Positions 37,295 to 47,665 of a stretch of 59,620 bases of DNA are shown in pieces. The first letter of the stretch is position 1. Every line of letters begins with the position of its first letter. The stretch is taken from the NCBI GenBank assembly GCA_015258265.1, contig JABZIP010000008.1, forward strand, positions 1-59,620. Direction: 5' to 3'. A program made the translations under genes and the position numbers. The stretch is from Clostridiales bacterium (GTDB lineage Bacteria > Bacillota > Clostridia > Peptostreptococcales > Anaerovoracaceae). The notes beneath the pieces are model-generated. The model was not told the DNA's origin. It was given only the letters and a program-made list of their open reading frames with translations, and made no database searches.

Positions 37295-38205
37295 TTAAGC
37301 ATATCCTCCAGTGCCATATCGCTTGTTTCATAATCCGATAAATTGAACCATTTGATGTTTTCGTAGCGTTTAAACCATGTCATCTGCCTTTTGGCGTAAT
37401 GTCTGGAATTTTTCTTTATCAAATCTACTGCAAAATCCAGTGTTACCTCTCCTTTAATATACGGAAGTAATTCCTTATAACCTATGGCTTTCATCGCTAT
37501 GTTAAAGTCCATTATGCCCATATCAATAAGTGCCTTTACTTCGTCTACAAGTCCTGCTTCGATTAAAAGTTCAACACGCCTATTTATTCTATCGTAAAGT
37601 TCTTCTCGAGTTCTACATAACCCCAATATATCTACATTATAGTCCGAAGTAGCCTTAAATGAATTCTCAAAATCACGCGCTTTTCCACCGCCATGCAGTA
37701 TCTCAAGCGCTCTTATGACCTTTTTGGTATTGTTTTCGTGTATTCTTGCCGCCGCATCCGAATCGAGCTTTTTGAGCATATCATGCAGCTCTTGTTTTCC
37801 TTTAGTTTCAGCAATTTGCATAAGTTTGTTACGATAATTTTCATTTTTTTGAGATACCGAAAAATCCATATCGTAAATAAGTGAATTTGCATACAATCCT
37901 GTACCGCCTGCGACTATAGGAAATTTACCGTTTTTAATTATTGTAGCTATTGCTTTCTTTGCCATTTTTTGATACATAGCGACAGAAAAATCTTCACGAG
38001 GATCTACGGCATCTATTAAATGATGCTTAGCAAGTTGCTGTTCGTCTTTTGTAGGTTTTGCACTCCCTATGTCCATAAACTTATAAATTTGCATAGAATC
38101 ACATGAAACTATTTCTCCGTTAAGTTTGTTGGCGAGCTTTATAGCAATATCGGTTTTTCCAACTGCCGTAGGGCCTACTAAAAGCAAAATTTTGTTCATG
38201 TTCAT
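37270..38205 (-). CDS. miaA: tRNA dimethylallyltransferase MiaA
   Basis: This 311-residue protein has the P-loop LVGPTAVGKTD, the substrate motif SCDSMQIYKFMDIGSAKP, VAGGTGLY, RHYAKRQMTWFKR near the end. MiaA adds a dimethylallyl group to A37 of tRNAs reading UNN codons. Its start overlaps the mutL stop codon (ATGA), and its 3' end overlaps the Xer gene, so mutS-mutL-miaA is a tight unit. ATG 38199 is an alternative start, better spaced from AAAAGGG. Confidence 0.95.
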   Translation of the reverse strand: MNMNKILLLVGPTAVGKTDIAIKLANKLNGEIVSCDSMQIYKFMDIGSAKPTKDEQQLAKHHLIDAVDPREDFSVAMYQKMAKKAIATIIKNGKFPIVAGGTGLYANSLIYDMDFSVSQKNENYRNKLMQIAETKGKQELHDMLKKLDSDAAARIHENNTKKVIRALEILHGGGKARDFENSFKATSDYNVDILGLCRTREELYDRINRRVELLIEAGLVDEVKALIDMGIMDFNIAMKAIGYKELLPYIKGEVTLDFAVDLIKKNSRHYAKRQMTWFKRYENIKWFNLSDYETSDMALEDMLKWYQNLER

Positions 38206-40031
38206 ACCCTTTTAAACATCTTTTCTATTTCATATTTGCCGAGTTTAATAAATGTCGGTCTTCCGTGCGGGCAAGAATAAGGATTCTCACAATTTGACAG
38301 AAGGTAGATAAGTTCCTCACATTCTTTCATAGAAAGGGCATCACCGCCTTTGACTGCCGATTTACACGAGCGCATTATCAGCTTGTCAATCTTGACAAAA
38401 TTGTCTATATCAGTGCCTTCTTTGATATTTTCGAGTAAATAATCCAAAACGGCTTCCGCCTCACTTATTTGCATGAACACAGGAATCGCCGTAACTCTAT
38501 AAGTCCTGTCGCCAAATTCTTCAATTAAAAATCCCATACTTTCTAAAAGCGGCATCCATATATATTCTATTGATTTAAGTGCCGGCGTTACTTCCCTAAT
38601 CACGGGAATTAAAATATGTTGGTAATGCTTTTCACTGTTTTTGTATTCGCTTAAAAATTTTTCATAAAATACTCTTTCATGCGCAGCGTGCTGATCTATA
38701 AAATATACTTTATCTTCAAATTGCGCAACTATATAAGTATTAAATAATACCGTCAAAACTTTTAAATCCTGAAGATCAAATTTTTTTTCTTCAAAATAGG
38801 CACTTTCCTCACACTCGTTTTCATCCTTGAGAAATTCTTCTTCAGATATAGTTGACAATATGTTTTTTATGTCAATTTGTTCTTCGTTTTCGATAACGAT
38901 TTCCTTTGCTGTAACAGCTTCGCTTTCATATACTATCTCGTCTTCTTTGGCGATATCAAAAACAGGCATGGAAATTGCCTTGTATTCTATCGGTTCTTTG
39001 AAAGTTGTTGCAATTTCAACATTTTTCTTGCTTATATTTGGACTTGCATTTAAATCCAGTAGCTTATCTTTTATTGCTTTTGCAACAAATTCTCTGATAG
39101 CTTCATCATCGTGAAAACGTACTTCCTTTTTATTTGGATGAATATTTACATCCAGATATTTAGGATTGATATTTAGAAATAAAAAAACAATCGGATATCT
39201 ACCCTCAAACAATCTTTCTTTATAACCGTCCATTATAGCCACATCCAAAACTTTACTATTTATGACTCTGCCGTTTACAAAAAATATCTGATTTCTCCTG
39301 TTTGACTTAGTTAAATCCGGCTTTGAGACATAGGCTTCAATGCTGATTTCATCGCTTTTTTCTTCAATTTTGAGCATTCTATCAAGATATTCTTTGCTGT
39401 AAATGTTTAATATGTTCTTGTAGCGTTCATTCTTTCCATTTGTTGCAAATAATATATCGCCGTTGTTAATAAGACGAAATTTAATATGTGAATAAGCAAG
39501 CGCAATCTTCGATACAAAATCTATAATAAGCGCAGCTTCTGCCGATGTACTTTTCAAAAAACTCAGCCTTGCCGGAGTATTAAAAAACAAATCGGATACG
39601 ATTATGCTCGTTCCTTGCGGTGCACCGATTTTTGCCTTTTCGATTATTTCACCACCGCTGATTCTTATCAATGAACCTGCATCTTCGGATTCCGTCTTAC
39701 TGATTAGCTTCACCCTGCTCACGGCAGCGATACTTGCCAGTGCTTCTCCTCGAAATCCCAATGTTTCAATTTTTTCTAAATCATCTGCATACACAATCTT
39801 ACTTGTAGCGTGGCGCAAAAAAGCCGTTTCAAGCTCATCGGACGGTATTCCGATTCCATCGTCCGTAACTCGTATGTATTCTTTTCCTCCCGCTTTAATT
39901 TCAATTACTATGCTTTTAGAATGAGCATCTATTGAATTTTCAACAAGTTCTTTTACAACCGACAGCGGTCTGTCCACTACCTCTCCTGCAGCAATTTTGT
40001 CTGCTACACTTTTTTCAAGAACTCTTATCAT
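38202..40031 (-). CDS. mutL: DNA mismatch repair endonuclease MutL
   Basis: This 609-residue protein has the GHKL ATPase domain (KELVENSIDAHSKSI, VTDDGIGIPSDE, LGFRGEALASIAAVS) and a C-terminal domain with the endonuclease motif DQHAAHERVFYE and CPHGRP. This indicates a nicking-type MutL, as in Bacillota lacking MutH. It follows mutS after 2 bases and ends inside the miaA start. Confidence 0.96.
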   Translation of the reverse strand: MIRVLEKSVADKIAAGEVVDRPLSVVKELVENSIDAHSKSIVIEIKAGGKEYIRVTDDGIGIPSDELETAFLRHATSKIVYADDLEKIETLGFRGEALASIAAVSRVKLISKTESEDAGSLIRISGGEIIEKAKIGAPQGTSIIVSDLFFNTPARLSFLKSTSAEAALIIDFVSKIALAYSHIKFRLINNGDILFATNGKNERYKNILNIYSKEYLDRMLKIEEKSDEISIEAYVSKPDLTKSNRRNQIFFVNGRVINSKVLDVAIMDGYKERLFEGRYPIVFLFLNINPKYLDVNIHPNKKEVRFHDDEAIREFVAKAIKDKLLDLNASPNISKKNVEIATTFKEPIEYKAISMPVFDIAKEDEIVYESEAVTAKEIVIENEEQIDIKNILSTISEEEFLKDENECEESAYFEEKKFDLQDLKVLTVLFNTYIVAQFEDKVYFIDQHAAHERVFYEKFLSEYKNSEKHYQHILIPVIREVTPALKSIEYIWMPLLESMGFLIEEFGDRTYRVTAIPVFMQISEAEAVLDYLLENIKEGTDIDNFVKIDKLIMRSCKSAVKGGDALSMKECEELIYLLSNCENPYSCPHGRPTFIKLGKYEIEKMFKRV

Positions 40032-40033
40032 AA

Positions 40034-42655
40034 TTACTCCTTATTCACTATTTCCTTAAGTTCAGCCAAGATAGCGTAAAGCTCGATAGGCGATATTTTC
40101 ATTTCGTCGATTTCGTTAATTTTGCTTGCAAGCACTTTATATTTAACTTCAGCGTTTGATTGGTGATTTTTTTCATCGCCTTTCAATTCCTCTTTATTGG
40201 CTGTTTTTCCGAAGCGTAATGCGTTTATCTCGCTTTCTCTTTCAAGCTCTGTTAAATATTTATTTGCATTTGCCAAAACATCATCCGGAACCCCCGCTAA
40301 TTTCGCTACATGTATGCCGTAACTCTTACTTGCGCTTCCCCTAACTATTTTATGCAAAAATACAACATCTCCGTTTTCTTCGCTAATATCTACATTGTAA
40401 TTGCAAAGCCCTTTGAGTTTATCTTCGAGCATAGTCATTTCGTGATAATGCGTCGCAAACATACTGCGTATTTGATTTCCTTGCCTGCATAGCCTATGCG
40501 CTACAGAAATTGCAATAGAAAGACCGTCATATGTGCTTGTCCCTCTGCCTATTTCATCGAGTAAAATTAGACTTCTCGTAGTAGCCGTATTTAAGATATA
40601 TGCAAGCTCATTCATTTCTACAAAAAATGTGCTCTGACCTTGAGAAAGGTTGTCGGATGCTCCTATTCTCGTGTAAATCCTATCAACTACACCTATTCGG
40701 GCAAAATCAGCAGGAACAAATGAACCGATCTGCGCCATAAGAACTATCAAAGCCGTTTGACGCATATAAGTAGATTTTCCCGCCATATTCGGACCTGTGA
40801 TAAGCAGCATACTCACATCCTGATTGTCAAGATAAACATCGTTTGATACGAAACTGCCGTCTTTCAAACTGTTTTCAATTACGGGATGTCTGCCATTTTT
40901 AATTTCAAGCACATAATCATCAGTAATCTTAGGTTTTACATATGAAAAATCTCCGGAAACCTTTGCAAAACTAGTTAAAACATCTATTTTAGATATTGCT
41001 CTTGCCGCATTTTGAATATCTTTTATATACTCTCCAAGTTTTAGCCTAAGCTCGCAAAAAATCTCATATTCAAGCTGATTTATCTTTGTTTCCGCACCCA
41101 GCACCGTGCTTTCCACTTCTTTCAGTTCTTGCGTAATGAACCTTTCGCAATTCACTAAAGTCTGCTTGCGTATATAATTGTCCGGAACGGCAGCAAGATT
41201 GGATTTGCTGATTTCTATATAATATCCGAAAACCTTGTTGTATCCAACCTTTAACTTCTTTATACCTGTTCGCTCTCTTTCCGAATTTTCAAGCGATGCT
41301 ATCCATTCCTTTCCGTCTTTGATAGCAAATTTCATATCGTCGAGCTTTTGATTAAATCCGGACTTTATTATACCTCCCTCTTTGATTGAAAGAGGCGCAT
41401 CCTCGCTTATTGCAGATTCAATAATATCACAAACAGTAGACAAAACATCAGGGATATCTTCACACAGTTCTGCCAAATACGGATCTTCAAAACAACTTGC
41501 CGTATCTTTAAGCTGCGGCAAATTGTAAAGTGAATTTCGAAGCGCAAGCAAATCTCTCGCATTTGCATTATTGCAGGCAACTCGTGCCGCAAGTCTTTCG
41601 AGGTCGTATATTGATTTAAGGCTTTCACGCAGATTATTTTGTAATAATATATCATCCGCTATGCTTTCAACCGCATTCAGTCTTTTCTCAATGCGGAGCT
41701 TATCATTTAACGGCTCTTTCAGCCATTGTTTGAGTCTTCGTCCTCCCATAGCTGTACAAGTCTTGTCGAGTATTCCGAGAAGCGAGCCTTGCACTTTGTT
41801 TTCGTATAATGTTTGAACAATTTCAAGGTTCCTTAAAGTTGCCTTGTCCAAAGTCATATGTGAGTTTAAGCTATATACTTTTGCAGCGGAAATATGATCC
41901 ATTTCCTGCTTTCTTGTGTTTTTGATATACAAAAGTAATGCCGTAGCCGCAAAGATACCCTCGCTGTCATCACTCAGTCCTATTGCTGTAAGTGTATTTA
42001 AATTTAGCTGCTTTTTTAAAATATATTCCGAATCCTTATTTTCAAAATATTCTTTCCCTATTATATTTACATATCCAGAAAAGTTGCGCGAAAGCTCCGC
42101 TTCCGATACAAAATTAAAAAAATTATCACAAATCAAAAGCTCTTTTGCGCCTATCTTGGCAAGTTCGTTAAAAACAACGAAAAACTCACCGGCAGAAATA
42201 TTACTTATAGCAAATTCTCCTGTGGAAATATCACAATAAGAAAATCCGATTCCGCTTTCTTGCACATTTATTGCAGCTATATAATTGTTTTCGTTTTCCT
42301 TAAGCATATTTTGGCTTAAAACGGTACCGGGTGTTATTATCTGCACCACCTCGCGTTTCACTATGCCTTTTGCAAGCGCAGGATCTTCTATCTGCTCGCA
42401 AATTGCTACTTTAAATCCCTTTTCTATCAGACGCGCTATGTAAGTTTCCGCCGAATGAAAAGGGACTCCACACATTGGAGCCCGTTCCTCTTGACCGCAA
42501 GCCTTTCCTGTTAATGCAATCTCCATAGCTTTTGAGGCAACAAGTGCGTCTTCAAAAAACATTTCATAAAAATCGCCCAATCTAAAAAATAATATAGCAT
42601 CCTGATATTCTTTTTTTATATCAAGATATTGTTGCATCATAGGGGTTAGTGCCAT
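40034..42655 (-). CDS. mutS: DNA mismatch repair protein MutS
   Basis: This 873-residue ATPase has the mismatch-binding FFRLGDFYEMFFEDA (Phe-x-Glu motif in DFYE), a connector/lever region, Walker A TGPNMAGKST, Walker B LILLDEIGRGTSTYDG, and a C-terminal helix-turn-helix. It recognises base mismatches and recruits MutL. Start ATG 42655 (MALTPMMQQYLDIKKEYQDAI) is the usual N-terminus. Confidence 0.97.
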   Translation of the reverse strand: MALTPMMQQYLDIKKEYQDAILFFRLGDFYEMFFEDALVASKAMEIALTGKACGQEERAPMCGVPFHSAETYIARLIEKGFKVAICEQIEDPALAKGIVKREVVQIITPGTVLSQNMLKENENNYIAAINVQESGIGFSYCDISTGEFAISNISAGEFFVVFNELAKIGAKELLICDNFFNFVSEAELSRNFSGYVNIIGKEYFENKDSEYILKKQLNLNTLTAIGLSDDSEGIFAATALLLYIKNTRKQEMDHISAAKVYSLNSHMTLDKATLRNLEIVQTLYENKVQGSLLGILDKTCTAMGGRRLKQWLKEPLNDKLRIEKRLNAVESIADDILLQNNLRESLKSIYDLERLAARVACNNANARDLLALRNSLYNLPQLKDTASCFEDPYLAELCEDIPDVLSTVCDIIESAISEDAPLSIKEGGIIKSGFNQKLDDMKFAIKDGKEWIASLENSERERTGIKKLKVGYNKVFGYYIEISKSNLAAVPDNYIRKQTLVNCERFITQELKEVESTVLGAETKINQLEYEIFCELRLKLGEYIKDIQNAARAISKIDVLTSFAKVSGDFSYVKPKITDDYVLEIKNGRHPVIENSLKDGSFVSNDVYLDNQDVSMLLITGPNMAGKSTYMRQTALIVLMAQIGSFVPADFARIGVVDRIYTRIGASDNLSQGQSTFFVEMNELAYILNTATTRSLILLDEIGRGTSTYDGLSIAISVAHRLCRQGNQIRSMFATHYHEMTMLEDKLKGLCNYNVDISEENGDVVFLHKIVRGSASKSYGIHVAKLAGVPDDVLANANKYLTELERESEINALRFGKTANKEELKGDEKNHQSNAEVKYKVLASKINEIDEMKISPIELYAILAELKEIVNKE

Positions 42656-42664
42656 AATTTTTTC

Positions 42665-43864
42665 CTATCTTTTCCCAAGTGATTTGTATTTTTCTATACC
42701 GAGCCTTATAAGTTCAACGCTTCTCACAAGATCCTTTTTTTGCAATACATAAGCCAGCCTTATTTCGTTCTTTCCCAGATTCGGTGTAGCATAAAAGCTC
42801 TTCATAGGCGCATACATAACAGTTTCGTTATTATCTCTAAATTCAGTAAGCAGCCATATCAAAAATTCTTCCGCATCTTCGATAGGCAGTTTTACCATCA
42901 TGTAAAACGCGCCCTTCGGCATCGCGCAAAATGCGCCTTCTATCTTCATTACTTCCTCGTATGCCGCATTTCTTCTTTCTTCATATTCTTTTTTAATATC
43001 ATCAAAATACGAAGCATCCAAATCGTAAAGCGCTTTTGCTCCAAGCATCTCCAATGTTGCAGGGCATAGTCTTCCTTGCGCCAGCTTCAGCACCGACTGC
43101 ATAATATCTTCATTTCGTGAAATCAACATACCGACTCTCGCTCCGCAAGCCGAAAAGCGTTTTGAGATTGAATCGATGATTATAAGTCTGTCTTTAATAT
43201 CGTCAAACTCTCCAAATGAAGCCATAGGCAGTCCATCGTACACAAACTCTCTATAAACCTCATCTGCAATCAGCCAAAGATCGTTTTCTTTTACCACATC
43301 GGCAATCATGCGCATCTCATCCTTAGTAAGAACATGTCCCGTAGGATTTCCGGGATTTACGATAGAAAGCGCTTTCGTATTCTTTGTAATTTTAGCTTCT
43401 ATTCTATCACGAAATGCGTAATTATAGGCTTCCTCCGCCTTAGTTGTAATCGGAACCACCTTTCCCTCTGCCGCTGTTATAAAAGTGTGGTAATTTGTAT
43501 AAAACGGCTCCGGTACCAATACCTCATCTCCCGGGTTCAAAATCGAGGTATATGCCATACTTAGGGCTTCCGAGCCTCCATTTGTGATTTGTACATTTTG
43601 ATTTTGAAGTTCGACTCCAAGTTTTTTGTAATACTTTATAACATTATCCTGAAGCTCTTTTGAACCCGCCGATTCCGAGTACGCCAAAACTTCCTGATCA
43701 AAGCTCCTTATCGCCTGCATAAATTCTTTCGGAGTTTTAATATCCGGCTGACCTATATTTAAATTGTACACCTTTATGCCTTTTGCACGAGCGTCAATAG
43801 CATATCCGTTAAATTTTCTGATTGGTGAAAGATGCATTTGTTGCACTTTTTTTGATAGTTCCAT
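42665..43864 (-). CDS. PLP-dependent class I/II aminotransferase (aspartate aminotransferase-like)
   Basis: This 399-residue fold I enzyme has NIGQPDIKTPKEF, GGSEALSMAYTSILNPGDEVLVPEPFY, NPGNPTG, the conserved ADEVYREFVYDG block and PLP lysine in SISKRFSACGARVG. It is similar to the AspC/AlaT group, but the amino-acid preference cannot be read from motifs. It lies between tlyA and mutS, 9 bases before mutS. Confidence 0.88.
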   Translation of the reverse strand: MELSKKVQQMHLSPIRKFNGYAIDARAKGIKVYNLNIGQPDIKTPKEFMQAIRSFDQEVLAYSESAGSKELQDNVIKYYKKLGVELQNQNVQITNGGSEALSMAYTSILNPGDEVLVPEPFYTNYHTFITAAEGKVVPITTKAEEAYNYAFRDRIEAKITKNTKALSIVNPGNPTGHVLTKDEMRMIADVVKENDLWLIADEVYREFVYDGLPMASFGEFDDIKDRLIIIDSISKRFSACGARVGMLISRNEDIMQSVLKLAQGRLCPATLEMLGAKALYDLDASYFDDIKKEYEERRNAAYEEVMKIEGAFCAMPKGAFYMMVKLPIEDAEEFLIWLLTEFRDNNETVMYAPMKSFYATPNLGKNEIRLAYVLQKKDLVRSVELIRLGIEKYKSLGKR

Positions 43865-43882
43865 TTTTGTATCTCCTAATTT

Positions 43883-44701
43883 TTATATTTCAAGCTCACT
43901 ATGAGCTTCATCGACAGTTTTGGCTAATACATCTTCTGTAATATATTGAGTTTGCGCATCATTTGCGTTTTTTATATACATTAGAAACTCGATATTGCCT
44001 TTTGCTCCCTTAAGAGGCGAATATGTAATTCCGATAGGCTCAAGAGCATTATTTTCAGCATATGTAACGACTTTTTTTACGACAGATTCGTGAACTTTTT
44101 TGTCCCTTACTATACCTTTACTGCCCACCTGTTCACGACCTGCTTCAAACTGCGGCTTTACAAGACAAACCGCATATCCATTTTCGGAAAGCATGTTTTT
44201 CATCACAGGAAAAATTAGATTAAGCGATATAAACGATACATCTACGCTTGCAAAATCAATAGTATTGTTTATTTCATCATTTTGGAAATATCTGATATTC
44301 GTTCTTTCTATATTTACAACACGCGAATCCGTTCTCAGTTTCCAGTCAAGTTGACCTCTGCCGACATCTATTGCATAAACTTTTTGCGCACCGTTTTGAA
44401 GCATACAATCCGTAAATCCTCCGGTTGAAGCGCCTATATCCATACATATTTTATCTGTCAAATCGATTTCAAATTTATCTATCGCCTTTTCGAGCTTCAA
44501 GCCTCCACGGCTTACATAAGGGCATAAATTTTTCTTTACAAAAATATCTGCATCGTCTGCAATTCCGGTACCGGCTTTGTCTACCAAAATCCCGTCAACA
44601 AAAACCAATCCTGCCATAATCGAGGCTTTCGCTTTTTCTCTGGAATCAAAGAAGCCTTTTTTTACCAAAACGACATCCAGTCTATCTTTCAATAAATTCA
44701 C
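43883..44701 (-). CDS. tlyA: TlyA family rRNA (cytidine-2'-O)-methyltransferase
   Basis: This 272-residue protein joins an S4 RNA-binding domain (RLDVVLVKKGFFDSREKAKASIMAGLVFVDG) to an FtsJ-like methyltransferase (MDIGASTGGFTDCMLQNGA, YAIDVGRGQLDWKL, SFISLNLIFP, LVKPQFEAGREQVGSKGIVRD). TlyA methylates 16S and 23S rRNA and affects capreomycin sensitivity. The start is GTG 44701; TTG 44692 is a close alternative. It overlaps the dxs 3' end by 20 bases. Confidence 0.93.
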   Translation of the reverse strand: MNLLKDRLDVVLVKKGFFDSREKAKASIMAGLVFVDGILVDKAGTGIADDADIFVKKNLCPYVSRGGLKLEKAIDKFEIDLTDKICMDIGASTGGFTDCMLQNGAQKVYAIDVGRGQLDWKLRTDSRVVNIERTNIRYFQNDEINNTIDFASVDVSFISLNLIFPVMKNMLSENGYAVCLVKPQFEAGREQVGSKGIVRDKKVHESVVKKVVTYAENNALEPIGITYSPLKGAKGNIEFLMYIKNANDAQTQYITEDVLAKTVDEAHSELEI

Positions 44702-46559
44702 TCACCCTTTCAGCTATTCCCCTTGCATCCAAACGATATTTCTCAAAAATCAAATTCTCATCACCTTGTTTTATAAACTCATTATCAAAGCCAAGCACAA
44801 GGCATTTTTTAGAAACTCCGCTTGCTTTAAGCATACTAACGATTGACTGACCTATGCCTCCGACTATCACGCCGTCTTCTATGGTAACAATCTTTTTGCC
44901 GCTTTTAGCAATTTTAATAATCTCATCTTTTGGTAACGGAGAAAGTTGTCTTAAATTGACAACTCCTGCGTCAATTCCCCTATCTTCGAGTAATTTTTGC
45001 GCTTCAACTGCAAATTTTACCATCCGTCCAATTGCTATAATATTTACATCTTTTCCCAAACTATGCACTTTAGGTTTTGTAATATCTCCATAATCATCGT
45101 AAATATCCCAAAAGTTTTCAGCTTTTCCTCTAGGATAGCGAATTGCGACCGGACTTTCGAGCTGCAACGCCTTTGAAAGCATCATTCGAAGCTCCTTCTC
45201 GTCGGCAGGAGCGAAAAACCTTAAATTCGGTATGGGAAGCAAATATGCAATGTCAAATATTCCGTTATGCGTTTCACCGTCCTCTCCAACTATGCCTGCT
45301 CTATCTATCGCCAAAACAACAGGTAGATTCTGCATACAAATATCAATAATTATTTGATCGTAAGCTCTTTGCAAAAATGTCGAGTAAATCGCAGCTACCG
45401 GCTTCATTCCCGAAACAGCAAGCCCTGCAGCGAAACTTAGCGCATGTCCTTCTGCAATTCCAACATCAAATGTCCTCTGCGGAAAATCATTCGCAAAATT
45501 TGAAAGTCCTGTACCTGAAAGCATTGCAGCGGAAATTGCAACAATTTTGTCGTCAGCTTCAGCCAGTTTTTCAAGCTCCTCACCGAAAACAGCAGAATAA
45601 GACTTCTCAGATTTTGAATTGCAAACCCCCGTTTGCGGATTAAATGGAGATATTCCGTGAAACTTGTCCGGATAATCCTCTGAATTTACATATCCCTTGC
45701 CTTTTTTTGTTATAACATGCAGCACTACCGGTGAATCTATTTTCTTTGTCATCTCAAACGCCTGAATAAGCTGTCCGATATCATGCCCGTCGAACGGTCC
45801 TAAGTATTTAATTCCCAACGTTTCGAAATATGCTCCCTCGGTATTCACAGCCGATTTGATGCCGTCTCTGATATTCTCCGCCTTGCTATAAAGCGTGCTT
45901 CCAACCATCGGAATACTTTTCAGCGTTTTTTTGATACCGCTTTTAAATCCGAGATACGCACCTGACATTCTAAGTTTGCTCAAATGTGTGGATAATCCGC
46001 CTATATTCTTGGATATGGACATTCCGTTATCGTTTACGATGATAAGCATTTTGGATTTGCTTGCACTCACATTGTTAAGTGCCTCAAATGCAAGTCCTCC
46101 TGTCAAAGCACCGTCCCCTATTACAGAAATAACCTCAAAATCTTGTTTTTGTAAATCTCTTGCTTTTGCCATACCAAGTCCTGCAGAAATCGAATTGCTG
46201 CTATGCCCTGTATCGAAACAGTCGTGTGGGCTTTCTTCTCGCTTTGGAAATCCGCTAAGTCCATCGTACTTTCGAAGCGAATTAAACTCGCTTGCTCTGC
46301 CGGTAAGTATCTTGTGCACATATGATTGATGTCCTACATCCCAAATTATTTTGTCTTTTGGAGAATCAAAAACTTTATGAAGCGCAATAGTAAGCTCCAC
46401 AACACCTAAATTGGGAGATAAATGCCCGCCGGTTTTTGAAACATTATCTATCAAAAAATCTCGTATTTCGTAAGAAAGCAGCTCAAGCTCCCGAAAATCC
46501 ATGCTTTTTAAATCTTCCGGCAAATTAAGTTCATTCAGTTTTATCTTATTTATACTCAT
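44682..46559 (-). CDS. dxs: 1-deoxy-D-xylulose-5-phosphate synthase
   Basis: This 625-residue thiamine-diphosphate enzyme has HLSPNLGVVELTIALHKVF, WDVGHQSYVHKILTGR, the ThDP motif GDGALTGGLAFEALNN and the transketolase-like AGIVGEDGETHNGIFD. It starts the MEP isoprenoid pathway from pyruvate and glyceraldehyde-3-phosphate. It is immediately followed by tlyA (overlap) and preceded by ispA (5 bases), so the operon supplies isopentenyl units and prenyl chains. Confidence 0.97.
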   Translation of the reverse strand: MSINKIKLNELNLPEDLKSMDFRELELLSYEIRDFLIDNVSKTGGHLSPNLGVVELTIALHKVFDSPKDKIIWDVGHQSYVHKILTGRASEFNSLRKYDGLSGFPKREESPHDCFDTGHSSNSISAGLGMAKARDLQKQDFEVISVIGDGALTGGLAFEALNNVSASKSKMLIIVNDNGMSISKNIGGLSTHLSKLRMSGAYLGFKSGIKKTLKSIPMVGSTLYSKAENIRDGIKSAVNTEGAYFETLGIKYLGPFDGHDIGQLIQAFEMTKKIDSPVVLHVITKKGKGYVNSEDYPDKFHGISPFNPQTGVCNSKSEKSYSAVFGEELEKLAEADDKIVAISAAMLSGTGLSNFANDFPQRTFDVGIAEGHALSFAAGLAVSGMKPVAAIYSTFLQRAYDQIIIDICMQNLPVVLAIDRAGIVGEDGETHNGIFDIAYLLPIPNLRFFAPADEKELRMMLSKALQLESPVAIRYPRGKAENFWDIYDDYGDITKPKVHSLGKDVNIIAIGRMVKFAVEAQKLLEDRGIDAGVVNLRQLSPLPKDEIIKIAKSGKKIVTIEDGVIVGGIGQSIVSMLKASGVSKKCLVLGFDNEFIKQGDENLIFEKYRLDARGIAERVSEFIER

Positions 46560-46564
46560 ATGTT

Positions 46565-47461
46565 TTAGACCACCCTGTTTTGCAACATATCGGCAAGGTC
46601 GTTAAAGAACTTTGCGTCGCTTCCATAATGCGCAAGCGCATTTTTCGCATTTAAAGTAAGCTCGTTTAAGTAATTTTCGCACGATTCAAGACCGCACATA
46701 CATGGGAATGTCGCCTTGTTTTTCTTGGAATCGTTCCCCGCTTTTTTCCCCATAAGTTCTTCGTTACCGTTGATGTCAAGTATGTCATCTGCAACTTGAA
46801 AAGCAAGCCCTAAATTTTCTGCGTAAATAGTAAGCGCATTTATATCCTCAGGCTTCGCGCCTCCGATATACGCTCCTGCGCGCACGGCTGCCGTAATAAG
46901 CGTTCCGGTCTTGTTTATATGGATATAATCGAGCATTTCCTTTGAGCATTGCTTGTTTTCAGCCTCAATGTCCGCAATTTGCCCTGCAACCATACCTCTC
47001 ACTCCGGCACCTTTTGCTATTTCGTTTATTGCCTTAATTCTAGCCTTTAATTTAGGTAAATCATCAAAATAAATGAACATTTCCTTATTCATAATTTCGA
47101 ACGCGGAAGTCAATAGACCGTCCCCTGCAAGTATAGCAACAGCTTCACCGAACTTTATATGATTGGAAGGTTGTCCTCGCCTCATATCGTCATCGTCCAT
47201 AGCCGGCAAATCGTCGTGAATCAGAGCATATGTATGTATAAATTCAAGCGCACAGGCATAAGGAATAGCAAGGTTTACATCGCCTCCCACAAAATCGCAC
47301 GCAGCGAGCAAAAGTATCGGTCTTATTCTTTTTCCGCCAGCAGTCAAGCTATATTTTATAGCTTCATACAAAGTAACGCTCTTGTAATCTATTTCAGGTA
47401 AAAATTCCAAAACATGCTCATCTATAAGTTGTTTGTACTTTAGGTATTTCTCGTCGTTCAT
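46565..47461 (-). CDS. ispA: Farnesyl/geranyl diphosphate synthase
   Basis: This 298-residue prenyltransferase has the first Asp-rich motif DDLPAMDDDDMRRG and the second DDILDINGNEE, plus GGKRIRPILLLAAC and GQIADIEAE. Class I cis/trans choice is trans by family, with farnesyl diphosphate the usual product of this length. Start ATG 47461 follows GGGAGG. It lies between xseB and dxs. Confidence 0.93.
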   Translation of the reverse strand: MNDEKYLKYKQLIDEHVLEFLPEIDYKSVTLYEAIKYSLTAGGKRIRPILLLAACDFVGGDVNLAIPYACALEFIHTYALIHDDLPAMDDDDMRRGQPSNHIKFGEAVAILAGDGLLTSAFEIMNKEMFIYFDDLPKLKARIKAINEIAKGAGVRGMVAGQIADIEAENKQCSKEMLDYIHINKTGTLITAAVRAGAYIGGAKPEDINALTIYAENLGLAFQVADDILDINGNEELMGKKAGNDSKKNKATFPCMCGLESCENYLNELTLNAKNALAHYGSDAKFFNDLADMLQNRVV

Positions 47462-47473
47462 ACTTGCCTCCCG

Positions 47474-47665
47474 TTATTTAGAAAAAACTTCTAATTCAGT
47501 TTCAAATTTATCGAGCAGCTCATTGCAGGCACGGTAATATTCATTTCCCTCAGCCACAAGTGCAATAGCTTCCGATATAGCTAATTTTTCGCCTTTTAGT
47601 TTAGATAAAACTCCCTCAAGCTGCATAAGTACAGCTTCGTAGGAATCCGTTTTTTTCTTAGTCAT
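47474..47665 (-). CDS. xseB: Exodeoxyribonuclease VII small subunit
   Basis: This 63-residue helical protein (SYEAVLMQLEGVLSKLKGEKLAISEAIALVAEGNEYY) is the XseB family. I choose ATG 47665, which has GAGG 7 bases upstream; the frame is open 12 codons further but those are inside xseA. It overlaps the xseA stop by 8 bases, as is usual, so the two subunits are made together. Confidence 0.9.
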   Translation of the reverse strand: MTKKKTDSYEAVLMQLEGVLSKLKGEKLAISEAIALVAEGNEYYRACNELLDKFETELEVFSK